NCBI RefSeq assembly: GCF_007625155.1
Contig: NZ_VMNK01000007.1
Coordinates: 124,001 to 188,000, forward strand
Length of the DNA stretch: 64,000 bases
DNA from: Denitromonas halophila
GTDB lineage: Bacteria; Pseudomonadota; Gammaproteobacteria; Burkholderiales; Rhodocyclaceae
Direction: 5' to 3'
The stretch's first letter is position 1, and each line of letters opens with the position of its first letter. Made by a program: the position numbers and the translations under genes. A model generated the notes under the pieces. That model was not told the origin of the DNA and ran no database searches. It saw nothing but the letters and a program-made list of their open reading frames with translations. Shown here one piece after another: positions 18,772 to 28,466 of this stretch.

Positions 18772-19628
18772 TTCGTGCGCCATTGGGAAATCAGAAATAC
18801 TGGGATGAGCGGACAGGATTTCTATCAAACGCCATTGATCAAAAGGTTGAGATGCTCCGTGCGCCAAGCGCCAATCCAACTTACGATCCTCAGTTTTCTT
18901 TTGACTTGAGCAAGTACTACCTAAACTTGCTCCTCCGCTGCTATTCCCGCGGTGACCCCATTCACGAGTTGGCCGAACACTTCCCTGGCCTACTCGACGC
19001 CTGGGAACTGTCCAACCGGCTGGCCGCGGACATCTGTCGCGAACACAAGCTAGAAACCTGCCGAGACTGGAGCTTCGATCTGGCGAACCTGAACCACTAC
19101 AACTGGTGTTTTTGGTTGGTCGGGCTCGCGCTGGCGCTTGAGATCCCGGAGGGCCAATGGCGCCGCCTGCTCGCGCTCATCGGTGGCGAAGGCGAAGACG
19201 CCTTGCTCGACCGCGTGATTGCCAGTCGAGCGCCGTCTCGCCGGATCGGCAGTGTGCTGCTGCATCCTAAGCCCTATGCTCGCTTGCTCAAGACCATCGA
19301 CGCCCCAAAGGCGCAGCAAGCGGCCTTGCTCAAGGCCTTTGTCGATCACTGGTACGCCGAACTGGCGCGCCGGGGCAAGGACGAGCTGTGGTGGTATATC
19401 TACGGCGACCCGCTCAAACATCCGCTGGAGAAGGGCAGCTACTTCGGGCGCTGGTGCATTGAAGCGGTCGCTGCAGTCAAGGCCTTTGGCCTCGACGACA
19501 GCCTGTGTCTCGGGCATGAACACTACCCCGGCGATCTACTCAGGCCCGACGGCCCGAGCACGCATCCGGTGCGCACCGAAGTCAAATCCGGCTTCTGGCA
19601 ACGCCTGTTCGGGCGCGACAAGGGCTGA
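18768..19628 (+). CDS. PoNi-like immunity protein (DUF1910/DUF1911 type)
   Basis: A 286-residue cytosolic protein. The C-terminal part carries WWYIYGDPLKHPLEKGSYFG and WCIEAVAAVKAFGLDDS followed by HYP, which I recognise as the DUF1911 region of PoNi immunity proteins; the N-terminal half would be the DUF1910 part. PoNi proteins bind and neutralise PoNe DNases in the cytoplasm. The start ATG overlaps the toxin stop (ATGA), so the pair is translationally coupled. It ends in a short tail, KSGFWQRLFGRDKG, similar to the tail of the immunity protein at 53903-54448. The toxin/immunity pairing is strong by family and by context. Confidence 0.85.
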   Translation: MIRAPLGNQKYWDERTGFLSNAIDQKVEMLRAPSANPTYDPQFSFDLSKYYLNLLLRCYSRGDPIHELAEHFPGLLDAWELSNRLAADICREHKLETCRDWSFDLANLNHYNWCFWLVGLALALEIPEGQWRRLLALIGGEGEDALLDRVIASRAPSRRIGSVLLHPKPYARLLKTIDAPKAQQAALLKAFVDHWYAELARRGKDELWWYIYGDPLKHPLEKGSYFGRWCIEAVAAVKAFGLDDSLCLGHEHYPGDLLRPDGPSTHPVRTEVKSGFWQRLFGRDKG

Positions 19629-19686
19629 CCGCTTGTCTACCGTGCCGGTAGGGCCGGATTCATCCGGCCGCGCAGCGGCGGGTTGA

Positions 19687-20271
19687 AACCCACCCAACGC
19701 CTCCACCACCGGCCAGCCCCCGGCCGACCAGCAACAAGCCATCCTCGCCGCCAACGGCGCCGCCTTCGCCATCGAGCACGGCATCCCCGTCGGCTGTGCG
19801 CTCACCCCCGCCCAGCAAGCCCAGCTCGGCGCCCCGGTGCTGTGGTACGTCAATCAGGGCGGATCGCTCACCCCCACGGTGTACCTGCCCGAGCCCTGGC
19901 AACAGCAACTGATCAACCTGCCCGGCGGCAAGCTCGACGGCGATGTGGCCATCGCGCTCACCGCCCGCCACATCGACAACACCGGCTTCGTCATCAGCGA
20001 CGGTCAGCTGTCGACCGACGCCGAAGCACTCGAGAACCAAAAGCGCAACGCCTACTACTACGAAAAACGCGATGTCAAAGGCGACACGCTTACCTTGCGC
20101 GGCGACACCGTGCAAGGCGGTGGCTTCATGCAGGCGGCGCAGTGGCCGCTATTCTCAGACTGGATTGGTCATCCAAGTCGGGAATTTGTGTTCGAACGGG
20201 TCCGAAGGCGAACTTTCGGAACCGCACGGCCGCCAATGGCGGCTGATTTGCGAATACCTGCCGTAGCTTAA
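19687..20271 (+). pseudogene. Truncated CdiA fragment, third orphan module
   Basis: The frame opens after a stop at 19684-19686 without a proper start and reads NPPNASTTGQPPADQQQ, then the segment repeated from the previous module, up to FMQAAQW at about 20145. Beyond that, 41 unrelated residues (PLFSDWIGHPSREF onward) end at 20271. No toxin domain and no immunity gene follow, so this module has lost its payload or was broken by the junction with the catabolic operon. It starts further upstream in cdiA homology than copy 1. Confidence 0.7.
19745..20145 (+). repeat. Direct repeat, copy 2 (CdiA segment)
   Basis: Partner of 16163-16563, same orientation. The right end is sharp: both copies share CAGGCGGCGCAGTGG, then differ entirely. 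Recombination between the two would delete the PoNe-like toxin and its immunity gene. Confidence 0.9.
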
Positions 20272-20504
20272 TCGTCATCCATCTGACCGGTATGGCCGAG
20301 GAGCACTCAATCAGTAGTCAGCCTGTACGGCAGCTCAGCTCAGAAACCTGCCACGGATCCGTCGAGACGCTGAATGTCTCTTGAGGATCGACAGCTACCG
20401 CAAAAGGCACACCCGCCACCACGAAGGCTCCGAGGGAGCCCTTCATGGTTGCTCTCTTCGCCTGTGACAAAGGCATCGCTGCTCCTCAGCACCGATCTCA
20501 CCTT

Positions 20505-21641
20505 TCATGGCGCCCGGCACCCCAGCTCGCGCAGAAGGGCTTCGTTGTCAGCCCCCGGCGCTGGCACCGCCCCACCCACTGCCCCCGGCGTTCGGCCAAA
20601 GCGTGGTGCCGGCGCGGGCTGGGTGATGCCGTCGATCTCGATGAACGCTTCGCGCGCCCGGTTGTGCGGATGGTCTGGCGCTTCATCCAGCGACAGCACG
20701 GGCGCCACGCAGGCATCGCTGCCGCCGAACAGCGCGCACCACTCCTCCCGCGTGCGGGTGGCGAAAATCGCTTCGAGCCGGGCATGCAGGGCCGGCCAGC
20801 GGGCCGGGTCGTATTGGGCTTGCCAGTCGGCATCGTCGAGGCCCAGCACCTCGCCCAGGGCGCGGTAGAAGGGCGGTTCGATGGGGCCTAGCGAGAGCCA
20901 CTTGCCATCGGCGCAGCGATACACATTGTAGAAATGCGCCGCGCCACCGAGCACGTTGTGCTGCTGCCACAGGCCGGCCGCGTTGGCGCCATGGATGAGC
21001 GCGCCGAGCACGGCGGCGCCGTCGGTGATGGCGGCGTCCACCACCTGTCCGGCGCCGGAGCGCTGGGCTTCGAGCAACGCGCTCACCACACCGAAGGCGA
21101 GGAACATGGCGCCGCCGGCCATGTCGCCGACGATGGTGGGCGGCACCCAGGGCGTGCCGTCGGAGCCCTTGCGGCCCAGGTCGAGCAGGCCGCTCAGGGC
21201 GACGTAGTTGATGTCATGGCCGGCCGACTGGGCCAGCGGCCCGGTCTGTCCCCAGCCGGTCATGCGGCCGAACACCAGCTTGGGGTTGCGGGCGAGGCAC
21301 ACCTCGGGTCCCAGGCCGAGCCGTTCCATCACGCCGGGGCGGAAGCCTTCGATGAGCGCGTCGGCGGTCTCGATGAGCGCGAGCACGGTGTCGATGGCGG
21401 CCGGGTCCTTGAGGTCGAGCGCCAGCGAGCGCTTGCCGCGATGGGTGACGGTGAAGCGGCCCAGATCGAGCAGCGTGGGTTTGGCGGACGGGTCGATGGC
21501 GCGGGGCCGTTCCACCAGGATGACCTCGGCGCCCATGTCGGCGAGCATCATGCCGCAGAAAGGCGCCGGGCCGATGCCGGCGAATTCGACCACCCGCAGG
21601 CCGGCCAACGGCCCCTGCCGCGTCGGCTTACTGGCGCTCAT
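20505..21641 (-). CDS. Alpha-methylacyl-CoA racemase-like CoA transferase family III protein
   Basis: A 378-residue family III (CaiB/BaiF) protein. It starts [20 protein letters not shown] after a short leader and has [12 protein letters not shown] (H142) and [10 protein letters not shown] (D173), the histidine and aspartate pair that does 1,1-proton transfer in alpha-methylacyl-CoA racemase. The enzyme epimerises 2-methylacyl-CoA esters so that the S-specific acyl-CoA dehydrogenase can act. The gene is last in a nine-gene operon and overlaps the thiolase gene upstream by 14 bases. Racemase rather than CoA transferase is supported by the conserved H/D pair. It points to a methyl-branched substrate for the operon. 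Confidence 0.85.
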   Translation of the reverse strand: MSASKPTRQGPLAGLRVVEFAGIGPAPFCGMMLADMGAEVILVERPRAIDPSAKPTLLDLGRFTVTHRGKRSLALDLKDPAAIDTVLALIETADALIEGFRPGVMERLGLGPEVCLARNPKLVFGRMTGWGQTGPLAQSAGHDINYVALSGLLDLGRKGSDGTPWVPPTIVGDMAGGAMFLAFGVVSALLEAQRSGAGQVVDAAITDGAAVLGALIHGANAAGLWQQHNVLGGAAHFYNVYRCADGKWLSLGPIEPPFYRALGEVLGLDDADWQAQYDPARWPALHARLEAIFATRTREEWCALFGGSDACVAPVLSLDEAPDHPHNRAREAFIEIDGITQPAPAPRFGRTPGAVGGAVPAPGADNEALLRELGCRAP

Positions 21642-22809
21642 AGAGGGTCACCACGCAGGCGCCGCCGAGGCCGAGGTTGTGTTGCAGGCCGAGCCGGGCG
21701 CCGTCCACCTGGGTGGGGCCGGCGGTGCCGCGCAGCTGCCGGGTCAGCTCATAGCACTGGGCCAGGCCGGTGGCGCCGAGCGGATGCCCCTTGGAGAGCA
21801 GCCCGCCGGAGGGATTGGTGACCACCGCGCCGCCATAGGTGTTGTCGCCGTCCATCACGAAGCGCTCGCCCTCGCCTACCGGGCACAGGCCGAGGCCTTC
21901 GTAGGTGATCAGTTCGTTATGGGCGAAGCAGTCGTGCAGCTCGCACACGTCGATGTCGTCGGGGCCGATGCCGGCCTGGGTATAAACCGCTTGCGCGGCC
22001 TCGCGGGTCATGCCGGCGCCGACCAGTTCGATCATGCTGCGATCCTCGAAGGTGCCGGGGCGGTCGGTGGTCATGGCCTGGGCGGCGATGGCCACCCGGG
22101 TGTCGATGCCGTGGCGACGGGCGAAATCCTCGGACACCAGGATCGCCGCCGCACCGCCGCAGGTGGGCGGGCAGGCCATCATGCGGGTCATCACGCCGGG
22201 CCACACCGGCACATCGTTCATCACGTCCTCGGTGCTCACCACCTTGCGGAACAGGGCGAGCGGGTTGTTGGCGGCATGGCGGCTGGCCTTGGCGCGAATG
22301 GCGGCGAAGGTCTCCAAGCGGGTGCCGTAGCGCTGCATGTGCTCGCGCCCGGCGCCGCCGAAGTAGCGCAGCGCCAGCGGCAGCGCCTCATCCACCAGCT
22401 CGCCGCACAAGGCCTCGAAGCGGGCGAATGGGGACGGCCGGTCGGTGTATTTCTCCACGATCGCGCCCCGCGCCATCTGCTCGAAACCTACCGCCAGCAC
22501 GCACTCGGCGATGCCATGCTCGATGGCCTGGCGGGCCAGGAACAGCGCGGTCGAGCCGGTGGAGCAGTTGTTGTTCACATTCACCACCGGGATGCCGCTC
22601 ATGCCGACCTGGTAGAGGGCCAGCTGGCCGGCGGTGGAGTCGCCATACACATAACCGGCGTAGGCCTGCTGCACCTGGGCGTAGTCGATGCCGGCATCGA
22701 CGAGGGCGAGGCGGATGGCCGCCGCGCCCATGTGGTCGTAGCTGTCGCTGGCGCCGGGCTTGGCGAAGGGCACCATGCCCACCCCGGCGACGATGGTCTT
22801 GTTTGTCAT
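21628..22809 (-). CDS. SCP-x-type thiolase (lipid-transfer protein/acetyl-CoA acetyltransferase-like)
   Basis: A 393-residue thiolase-fold protein of the sterol-carrier-protein-x branch. The nucleophilic cysteine is C82 in [12 protein letters not shown], with HDCFAHNE and [14 protein letters not shown] as the further active-site loops. Members cleave 3-ketoacyl-CoAs with bulky or 2-methyl-branched chains, such as sterol side chains and pristanoyl-CoA, releasing propionyl-CoA or acetyl-CoA. It lies 12 bp behind the acyl-CoA dehydrogenase gene and overlaps the racemase gene, which fits branched-chain beta-oxidation. No separate SCP-2 domain is fused. Substrate is inferred. Confidence 0.85.
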   Translation of the reverse strand: MTNKTIVAGVGMVPFAKPGASDSYDHMGAAAIRLALVDAGIDYAQVQQAYAGYVYGDSTAGQLALYQVGMSGIPVVNVNNNCSTGSTALFLARQAIEHGIAECVLAVGFEQMARGAIVEKYTDRPSPFARFEALCGELVDEALPLALRYFGGAGREHMQRYGTRLETFAAIRAKASRHAANNPLALFRKVVSTEDVMNDVPVWPGVMTRMMACPPTCGGAAAILVSEDFARRHGIDTRVAIAAQAMTTDRPGTFEDRSMIELVGAGMTREAAQAVYTQAGIGPDDIDVCELHDCFAHNELITYEGLGLCPVGEGERFVMDGDNTYGGAVVTNPSGGLLSKGHPLGATGLAQCYELTRQLRGTAGPTQVDGARLGLQHNLGLGGACVVTLYERQ

Positions 22810-22821
22810 GTCTTCTCTCCC

Positions 22822-23958
22822 TCAGGCCCGCGTCACCGCGCGGCCGATCACCAGGCGCTGGATGTCGCTGGTGCCTTCGTAGATCTGGGTGGCGCGCACA
22901 TCACGATAAATGCGCTCCACCGGAAAGTCAGTGGTGTAACCATAGCCGCCGTGCACCTGGACTGCCGCCGAGGCCACCTGCTCGGCCATCTCGGAGGCGA
23001 ACAGCTTGGCCATGGATGCCTCCTTCAGGCAGGGCTGGCCGGCGTCCTTGAGGCTGGCCGCATGCCACACCAGCTGGCGCGCCGCTTCGAGTTGGGTGGC
23101 CATGTCGGCGAGGCGGAACAACACCGCCTGATGCTCGACGATGGGCACGCCGAAGGCCTCGCGCTCATGGGCGTAGCGGATTGCCGCCTCGTGCGCGGCG
23201 CGGGCCATGCCCACCGCTTGGGCACCGATGCCGATACGCCCGGCTTCCAGATTGGCCAGGGCGATGCGGTAGCCGTCGCCCTCGGCGCCAATCAGGGCAT
23301 CGGCCGGCACCCGGCAGTCGTCAAAAAGAATCTGCGCCGTGTCCGAGGCATGCTGGCCCATCTTCTCCTCGATGCGGGCGACCACGTAGCCCGGCGTGTC
23401 GGTGGGCACAAGAAAGCACGAGAGCCCCTTCTTGCCGGCGGCCGGGTCGGTGACCGCGAACACGATGGCCACATCGGCATGGCTGCCGGTGGTGATGAAC
23501 TGCTTGTTGCCCTTGATGACCCAATGATCGCCGTCACGCGTGGCGGTGGTGCGGATGGCGGAGGCGTCCGACCCCACATGGGGCTCGGAGAGGCAGAAGC
23601 AGCCCAGCCACTCGCCACTGGCGAGCTTGCGCAGGTAGCGGTCCTTCTGCGCCTCGGAGCCAAAGGCCAGCGGAATGCCGCAGGCGAGCGAATTTTGCAC
23701 GCACACGATGCTCGACAGCGCCCCATGGCCGGCGGCGATCTCCTCCACCGCCACCACCAGCGACAGGTAGTCCAGCCCGGCGCCACCCCAGGCCTCGGGC
23801 ACGGTCATGCCGAGCACGCCCAGCTCACCCAGTTCGGCGAGTGCCTCGCGCGGGAAGTGATGCTCGCGCTCCCAGCGGTCGGCGTTGGGCACCAGTTCGG
23901 CGGAGGCATAGCGGCGCAACATCTCGCGCAGCATGTCCTGTTCTTCGTTCAACAACAT
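22822..23958 (-). CDS. Acyl-CoA dehydrogenase
   Basis: A 378-residue FAD-dependent acyl-CoA dehydrogenase, usual length. The N-terminal helical domain begins LNEEQDMLREMLRRY; the FAD/substrate loops CFCLSEPHVGSDASAI and WVIKGNKQFITTG are present; the catalytic glutamate is in QIYEGTSDIQR near the C-terminus. It makes the first oxidation of beta-oxidation, passing electrons to ETF. It is spaced 12 bp from both neighbouring thiolase genes, all on the minus strand. The best guess is a 2-methyl or otherwise branched acyl-CoA, from the company it keeps; sequence alone does not fix chain specificity. Confidence 0.9.
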   Translation of the reverse strand: MLLNEEQDMLREMLRRYASAELVPNADRWEREHHFPREALAELGELGVLGMTVPEAWGGAGLDYLSLVVAVEEIAAGHGALSSIVCVQNSLACGIPLAFGSEAQKDRYLRKLASGEWLGCFCLSEPHVGSDASAIRTTATRDGDHWVIKGNKQFITTGSHADVAIVFAVTDPAAGKKGLSCFLVPTDTPGYVVARIEEKMGQHASDTAQILFDDCRVPADALIGAEGDGYRIALANLEAGRIGIGAQAVGMARAAHEAAIRYAHEREAFGVPIVEHQAVLFRLADMATQLEAARQLVWHAASLKDAGQPCLKEASMAKLFASEMAEQVASAAVQVHGGYGYTTDFPVERIYRDVRATQIYEGTSDIQRLVIGRAVTRA

Positions 23959-23970
23959 GGTGTGTCTCCC

Positions 23971-25152
23971 TCAGGGAATCTCGATGGCCATGGCGGTGGC
24001 TTCGCCGCCGCCGATACACAGGGCAGCCACGCCGCGCTTGAGGCCGCGCCGGCGCAGCGCATGGATGAGCGTGACCAGCAGGCGCGCGCCGGTGGCGCCA
24101 ATGGGATGGCCCATGGCACAGGCGCCGCCGAGCACGTTCACCTTCTGCGCCGGCAGGTCCAGCGCGTCCATGGCCAGCAGGGTCACCACGGCGAAGGCTT
24201 CGTTGATCTCGAACAGGTCCACCTCCCCTATCGACCAGCCCGCTTTCGCGAGCACCCGCTCGATGGCGGGGATGGGGGCGGTGGGGAATTCCCCAGGCGC
24301 GGCGGCGAACCCGGCGCTGGCAACGATGCGGGCGATGGGCGCGAGGCCCCGACGGCGGGCGGCGGCCTCGTTCGCCAGCACCAGGGCGGCGGCGCCGTCG
24401 GAGATGGACGAGGCATTGGCGGCGGTGACCGTGCCGCCAGCGCGGAAGGCCGGCTTCACGCTGGCGATCTTGGCCAGATCGCAGCGGCCCGGCGTTTCGT
24501 CGGTGTCGATGGAGGTGTCGCCCTTGCGACCACGGATGCGCACCGGCGCGATCTCGTCGACGAAATCGCCCTCGATGATGGCGGTCTGCGCCCGGCGCAC
24601 CGACTCGGCAGCGTAGGCGTCCTGGCGGTCGCGGCCGATGCCGGCGGCCTCGGCGACCAGATCGGCGTAATGGCCCATGAGCTGGCCTTCGTAGGCGTCC
24701 TCCAGACCGTCATGGAACATGTGGTCGAGCACCTGACCATGGCCGAGGCGGTAGCCGGCCCGGGCTTTGCTCAGCAGATAGGGCGCGTTGCTCATGGACT
24801 CCATGCCGCCTGCAACGCCAAAGTTCGCATGCCCGGCGAGGATGGCGTCGTGTACCTGCAGGGCCGCCTTCATGCCCGAGCCGCACATCTTGCTCACGGT
24901 GGAACACGGTACCGAGGCCGGCAGGCCGGCGCCGAGCACCGCCTGGCGCGCGGGCGCCTGCTTGAGGCCACCGAACAGGCAGCAGCCCATCACGGCCTCG
25001 TCGATATCGCTGCCGGCGAGGCCGGATTGATCGAGGGCGGCGGCGATGGCGGTGGCGCCGAGTTGCGGGGCGGTGAGCCCGGACAGGGCCCCCTGGAAGG
25101 CGCCGATCGGCGTGCGTCGGGCGCCGAGGATGACGATGGAGGAATCGGACAT
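23971..25152 (-). CDS. Acetyl-CoA C-acyltransferase (thiolase)
   Basis: A 393-residue classical thiolase. The acylated cysteine is C90 in STVSKMCGSGMKA, and the C-terminal loops GGACAMGHPIGATGAR and CIGGGEATA carry the general-base histidine and cysteine. It cleaves a 3-ketoacyl-CoA with CoA or runs acetoacetyl-CoA formation in reverse. It is distinct from the SCP-x-type thiolase two genes downstream, so the operon has two cleavage enzymes, perhaps for straight and branched rounds. It could also serve the beta-ketoacyl-CoA made by the carboxylase/ligase operon, though the two operons are separate. It follows the DUF1329 gene by 39 bp. Confidence 0.9.
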   Translation of the reverse strand: MSDSSIVILGARRTPIGAFQGALSGLTAPQLGATAIAAALDQSGLAGSDIDEAVMGCCLFGGLKQAPARQAVLGAGLPASVPCSTVSKMCGSGMKAALQVHDAILAGHANFGVAGGMESMSNAPYLLSKARAGYRLGHGQVLDHMFHDGLEDAYEGQLMGHYADLVAEAAGIGRDRQDAYAAESVRRAQTAIIEGDFVDEIAPVRIRGRKGDTSIDTDETPGRCDLAKIASVKPAFRAGGTVTAANASSISDGAAALVLANEAAARRRGLAPIARIVASAGFAAAPGEFPTAPIPAIERVLAKAGWSIGEVDLFEINEAFAVVTLLAMDALDLPAQKVNVLGGACAMGHPIGATGARLLVTLIHALRRRGLKRGVAALCIGGGEATAMAIEIP

Positions 25153-25191
25153 GGGGTTCTCGCTAGGGAAGGTCTTGGTTGAAAGCCACGC

Positions 25192-26571
25192 TCAGCGCCC
25201 CAGGCGCTGGATGGCGGCGGTGGTCAGGTAGCGCTCGAGGATGGCCGCATCGTTCACCCGCATGTGCTCGCCCCCGGGCAGCGTGCGCACCTGCTCGATG
25301 CGCGTCATGCGCCCGGTCTGCACATTGCAGGCATGCACGGTGGACCAGGACCAGTAGGGATGGCGGCCATCCATTACCCGCGCATCGCCGTCCTCGTACA
25401 CCGAATAGGCGCCGTCGAAGAAGCGAAAGGGCTCGCCACGGCGGTCGTAGGAGGTCATGGCCAGCGGCAGCAGGGTGCGGGCGTCGAACCACACCCGCTT
25501 GCGGCTGACCGGCGCGCGCGGATAGCCGGTGGGCTCCGCATCGATCACGATCACCTCGGGCACCAGCTCAACCGTGGTGTCCCAGAAGCGGTTGTCCTTC
25601 GGGCCGCCATGGGTGCGGTGTTCCCAGTTGGGATGGCGCGCATCCCAGCCGCCGGACACCGCGCCGAGGAACGGCCCGCGCCCCACCACCCGGTAGTTGC
25701 CCCAGGTGAGGAAGGGGTCGCCCGCCGCCCAGGCGTCGGAGAGATACAGCTCGGAGCCCGGATTGAGGGGCTCGAAGCGCTGGTTGGTGGGAAAGCGGCG
25801 TACCCGCTTGAAGGCCGGCAGGTAGCCGTAGAGCTCCGGAAAGCGAGACTGGTCGTAGGGCCAGATGCTCAGATACGCCGTGCCCTGGATATCGCCCGGT
25901 TCGACGAAAAACACCGACTGCAGGCGCAGGGTGTCTTCCAGCCCCGGCAGGTAGGGATGGGGGTCGAGGCTGGCGCGGGCCACGGTGGCCATCTCAGCCC
26001 AGCCGCTGGCGTACTGGTAGAGCACGGTACCGTCGGCGTCCAGGTCGTATTCGCGGCTCACATACAGCGCGGCATCGTGACGGCCCCAGCTCAGCGTGTG
26101 AGCGGCAAACACCTCAAGGGCGGACGTCGGCTCGGGGAAAGGGTTGCCGCCAATCCACGGCGTGCCGTCACGGGTGACGACATTGCCGCTGGCATCGAAG
26201 CGGGCCTGGCCGCGATGGCGCAAGCTTGCTTCGAGATAGTCGGGGGGATTGAGCTTGAACAGATCGGTGGTGGTCGGCGCCAGCGAAAGGCGCCGCCCCT
26301 GAGTGGCGATCTGGTGATAGCGCACCGGGTCCAGCAAGTCCTTCACCAGGCCCACGTTGTCGCGATCGATAACATCCCCGGACGAGAGCTTGCCGCGGGT
26401 GTACTCGTCGATCGACACGAGCTCATCAGGATAGGCGGCGGCGATCGAGCCGGTGCGCCAAAGTGCCGACCACGCCGAACCGAACACCCCGGCACGCAGC
26501 AGCCCCCTGGCAGAGTTCGCCAAAAAGCTTCGACGGGCATGCGCCCGACCGCGGCATCCGCTGATACTCAT
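25192..26571 (-). CDS. DUF1329 protein, Tat-exported (second copy)
   Basis: A 459-residue DUF1329 protein. The N-terminus has a twin arginine in HARRSFLANSARG followed by a hydrophobic stretch, suggesting Tat export to the periplasm. Conserved family stretches include WIGGNPFPEP, TLSWGRHD, FPTNQRFEPL and YLSDAWAAGDPFLTWGNY. DUF1329 has a LolB/LolA-like lipid-binding fold. It is a clear paralogue of the protein at 29456-30826 in the same operon (SWGRH, LSDAWAAGDP and GNPFPE shared). The role is unknown; context with DUF1302, YCF48-like and MMPL genes suggests moving a hydrophobic compound across the periplasm. Confidence 0.82.
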   Translation of the reverse strand: MSISGCRGRAHARRSFLANSARGLLRAGVFGSAWSALWRTGSIAAAYPDELVSIDEYTRGKLSSGDVIDRDNVGLVKDLLDPVRYHQIATQGRRLSLAPTTTDLFKLNPPDYLEASLRHRGQARFDASGNVVTRDGTPWIGGNPFPEPTSALEVFAAHTLSWGRHDAALYVSREYDLDADGTVLYQYASGWAEMATVARASLDPHPYLPGLEDTLRLQSVFFVEPGDIQGTAYLSIWPYDQSRFPELYGYLPAFKRVRRFPTNQRFEPLNPGSELYLSDAWAAGDPFLTWGNYRVVGRGPFLGAVSGGWDARHPNWEHRTHGGPKDNRFWDTTVELVPEVIVIDAEPTGYPRAPVSRKRVWFDARTLLPLAMTSYDRRGEPFRFFDGAYSVYEDGDARVMDGRHPYWSWSTVHACNVQTGRMTRIEQVRTLPGGEHMRVNDAAILERYLTTAAIQRLGR

Positions 26572-26643
26572 CGCATGAATCCATAGCTGGGAATAAACCC
26601 GGCATCACATCGCGTGTGACGCCGGCAAAGAGCGGTGACCCGC

Positions 26644-28425
26644 TCAGAAGGAGATCGTGGCGCGGGCGAACACTTCGTTGGCGTACTCAAGCCCCTGGGC
26701 GAAATTACGGTTGTCCTGGGCGCCGTAGCTCTTGAGGACATTGGCGTAGACATCGAGCTGGAAATCCTGATTTGGCTTCCACTTCACGCCGGGCTGGAAC
26801 AACCAGCCGCCTTTCAGATCGGTGAGCACGGTCATGTCGAAGCGCCAGGCCAGGGTTGGCGAAGGTTGTTGAAGCGCGAAAGCCACGGCATTGAATCCGC
26901 CGCTCTGCCCGTTCGGGCGCTCACCGGCGACGTTGTTCACGCCCACCAGCGATCGGCCAAACAAATCGCTGGCCGACTTGTGCAACCACTGGGCCACCAT
27001 GTAGGTGGCAGGCACCGAATTGCTGAACTTGTGATATTTCTCGGCAATAAAGGCGAACTGGGTCTCGTCTTTCTCAATGTAGTGACGCGATAACGTCGGA
27101 TTGGTGAATTTCTTGTTCGGCGTATAGGACAGCTCAAAGCGGCCGATCAACTGATCCATGAGCGAATCCGGCTCGCCCTCGAACACGTGATTGATACCGA
27201 AGCCGAGCACGGTTTCGCGAGGGAACTCGCGCACCAGGTGACCGCGCAGGCTGCCGGTAGTAAAGAAGGTATCGAGAATGCACCCGCCCGAGGCCTTGTC
27301 CACCCGGATTGCTCCCACCGCAGAAGACGGTGCTCCACAGCCGGCGGCGACCGCGTTGGCACCCAGGCCGACCGTCCCCGGAAATTCATTGAGCGCGGTC
27401 TCCAGCGCACCGAGGCCATCGAGCCGGGTGGCGGCGGCGTAGCTATACCATTCGGCCGCGCTGAACACGCCCGTGTTGGTGCCACCCTGAAAGGCTGAAC
27501 CCGCCAAGGTGCCGGCACCATTGGCCAGTGTCCACTTATAGACGCCGTCGGGATTGTTGCGACGGACCGCAAACGCATGGACATCGAAGTCGCCAACCTT
27601 GCCCTTCAAACGTGCGCCGAAATTCCACTTGTTGCGGGCGTCGTCGAAGCCTGGCCGCTCCTGAATGGTGAACTGCGCCGGAATCGGGTTGTAGGGCGAG
27701 TTCGCCCCAGGCACGACCGAGGCCTGAAACTTCTGTGCAAAGCCTTCGACTTCCCAGTCATCGGTCACCCGGTAGCTGCCGCGAATGCCCAGTGACGGCA
27801 CGCGCGAGTCAGAATATTCTTCCGCGGCCACGCCAAGCACCGAATGGCGCCGCAGATCGAGGCCATTGGGCACGTCGGCAACGCGGAAAAACAGCGCCTC
27901 ACCCCAGGCAATTTGCTGATTGCCAAAGCGCAGCCACAGTGGGCCGCTGCTGTAGTCGGCATAAGCCACCGGGAGGTCCAGCATCCAGTCCTTGCCGTTG
28001 GCTTCCAGTGGCGTGGCCTTGGTGGTGGCGTAAAACTCCTGCTCGAAGGTGTTGCGATTGTCGAACGCGTCTTCGACCCGGCCGATCTCGTCGGCAATGC
28101 CGCGCAGTTTGAAGTGCGCCGACCAGTTGTCCGAGAGCCGACCATCGACATTCAACTCGAAACGGGTTTGAAAAAGGTTGAAAGTATTGTCCTTGGTATG
28201 CGAGTCGGGCCGCGTGATGTTGCCACCGAAGAGGCCGGTATTGGCGACGGTAACGCCATTGTAGGTATTGCCCTGCTGGTTGTTGATGTTGCTGTCGCCC
28301 GAGGTCTTGACCGCCACTTCCTGGCGAATGAAACCCGATGCCGACCAATCGGCGGCCAGTGCTGTCCCGGTGCCCGACAGGCATGCTGCCGCCATCGCGC
28401 TTGTTGCCACTATTCTGGTTTTCAC
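26644..28425 (-). CDS. DUF1302 outer-membrane-like protein
   Basis: A 593-residue DUF1302 protein. The open frame extends to 28674, but GTG 28425 follows AGGAGG and starts a good signal peptide (VKTRIVATSAMAAACLSGTG, cut near ALA-AD). The mature part is rich in aromatic and asparagine/glycine residues (WSASGFIRQEVAVK, QTRFELNVDGRLSDNW, WLRFGNQQIAWGE) and ends in an aromatic residue (ARATISF), as outer-membrane beta-barrels do. DUF1302 proteins are thought to be outer-membrane channels for hydrophobic compounds. It sits between a DUF1329 gene and the YCF48-like gene. Function is inferred from family and context. Confidence 0.82.
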   Translation of the reverse strand: MKTRIVATSAMAAACLSGTGTALAADWSASGFIRQEVAVKTSGDSNINNQQGNTYNGVTVANTGLFGGNITRPDSHTKDNTFNLFQTRFELNVDGRLSDNWSAHFKLRGIADEIGRVEDAFDNRNTFEQEFYATTKATPLEANGKDWMLDLPVAYADYSSGPLWLRFGNQQIAWGEALFFRVADVPNGLDLRRHSVLGVAAEEYSDSRVPSLGIRGSYRVTDDWEVEGFAQKFQASVVPGANSPYNPIPAQFTIQERPGFDDARNKWNFGARLKGKVGDFDVHAFAVRRNNPDGVYKWTLANGAGTLAGSAFQGGTNTGVFSAAEWYSYAAATRLDGLGALETALNEFPGTVGLGANAVAAGCGAPSSAVGAIRVDKASGGCILDTFFTTGSLRGHLVREFPRETVLGFGINHVFEGEPDSLMDQLIGRFELSYTPNKKFTNPTLSRHYIEKDETQFAFIAEKYHKFSNSVPATYMVAQWLHKSASDLFGRSLVGVNNVAGERPNGQSGGFNAVAFALQQPSPTLAWRFDMTVLTDLKGGWLFQPGVKWKPNQDFQLDVYANVLKSYGAQDNRNFAQGLEYANEVFARATISF

Positions 28426-28466
28426 TTTGGAGCCTCCTCTGTACGTACTTTTGGTGTCGTGCGTGT

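Noticed and set aside
21208-25182. 1324-codon plus-strand open frame across the beta-oxidation genes
   Set aside because: Antisense to four well-identified enzymes; histidine- and glycine-rich translation is typical of a shadow frame.
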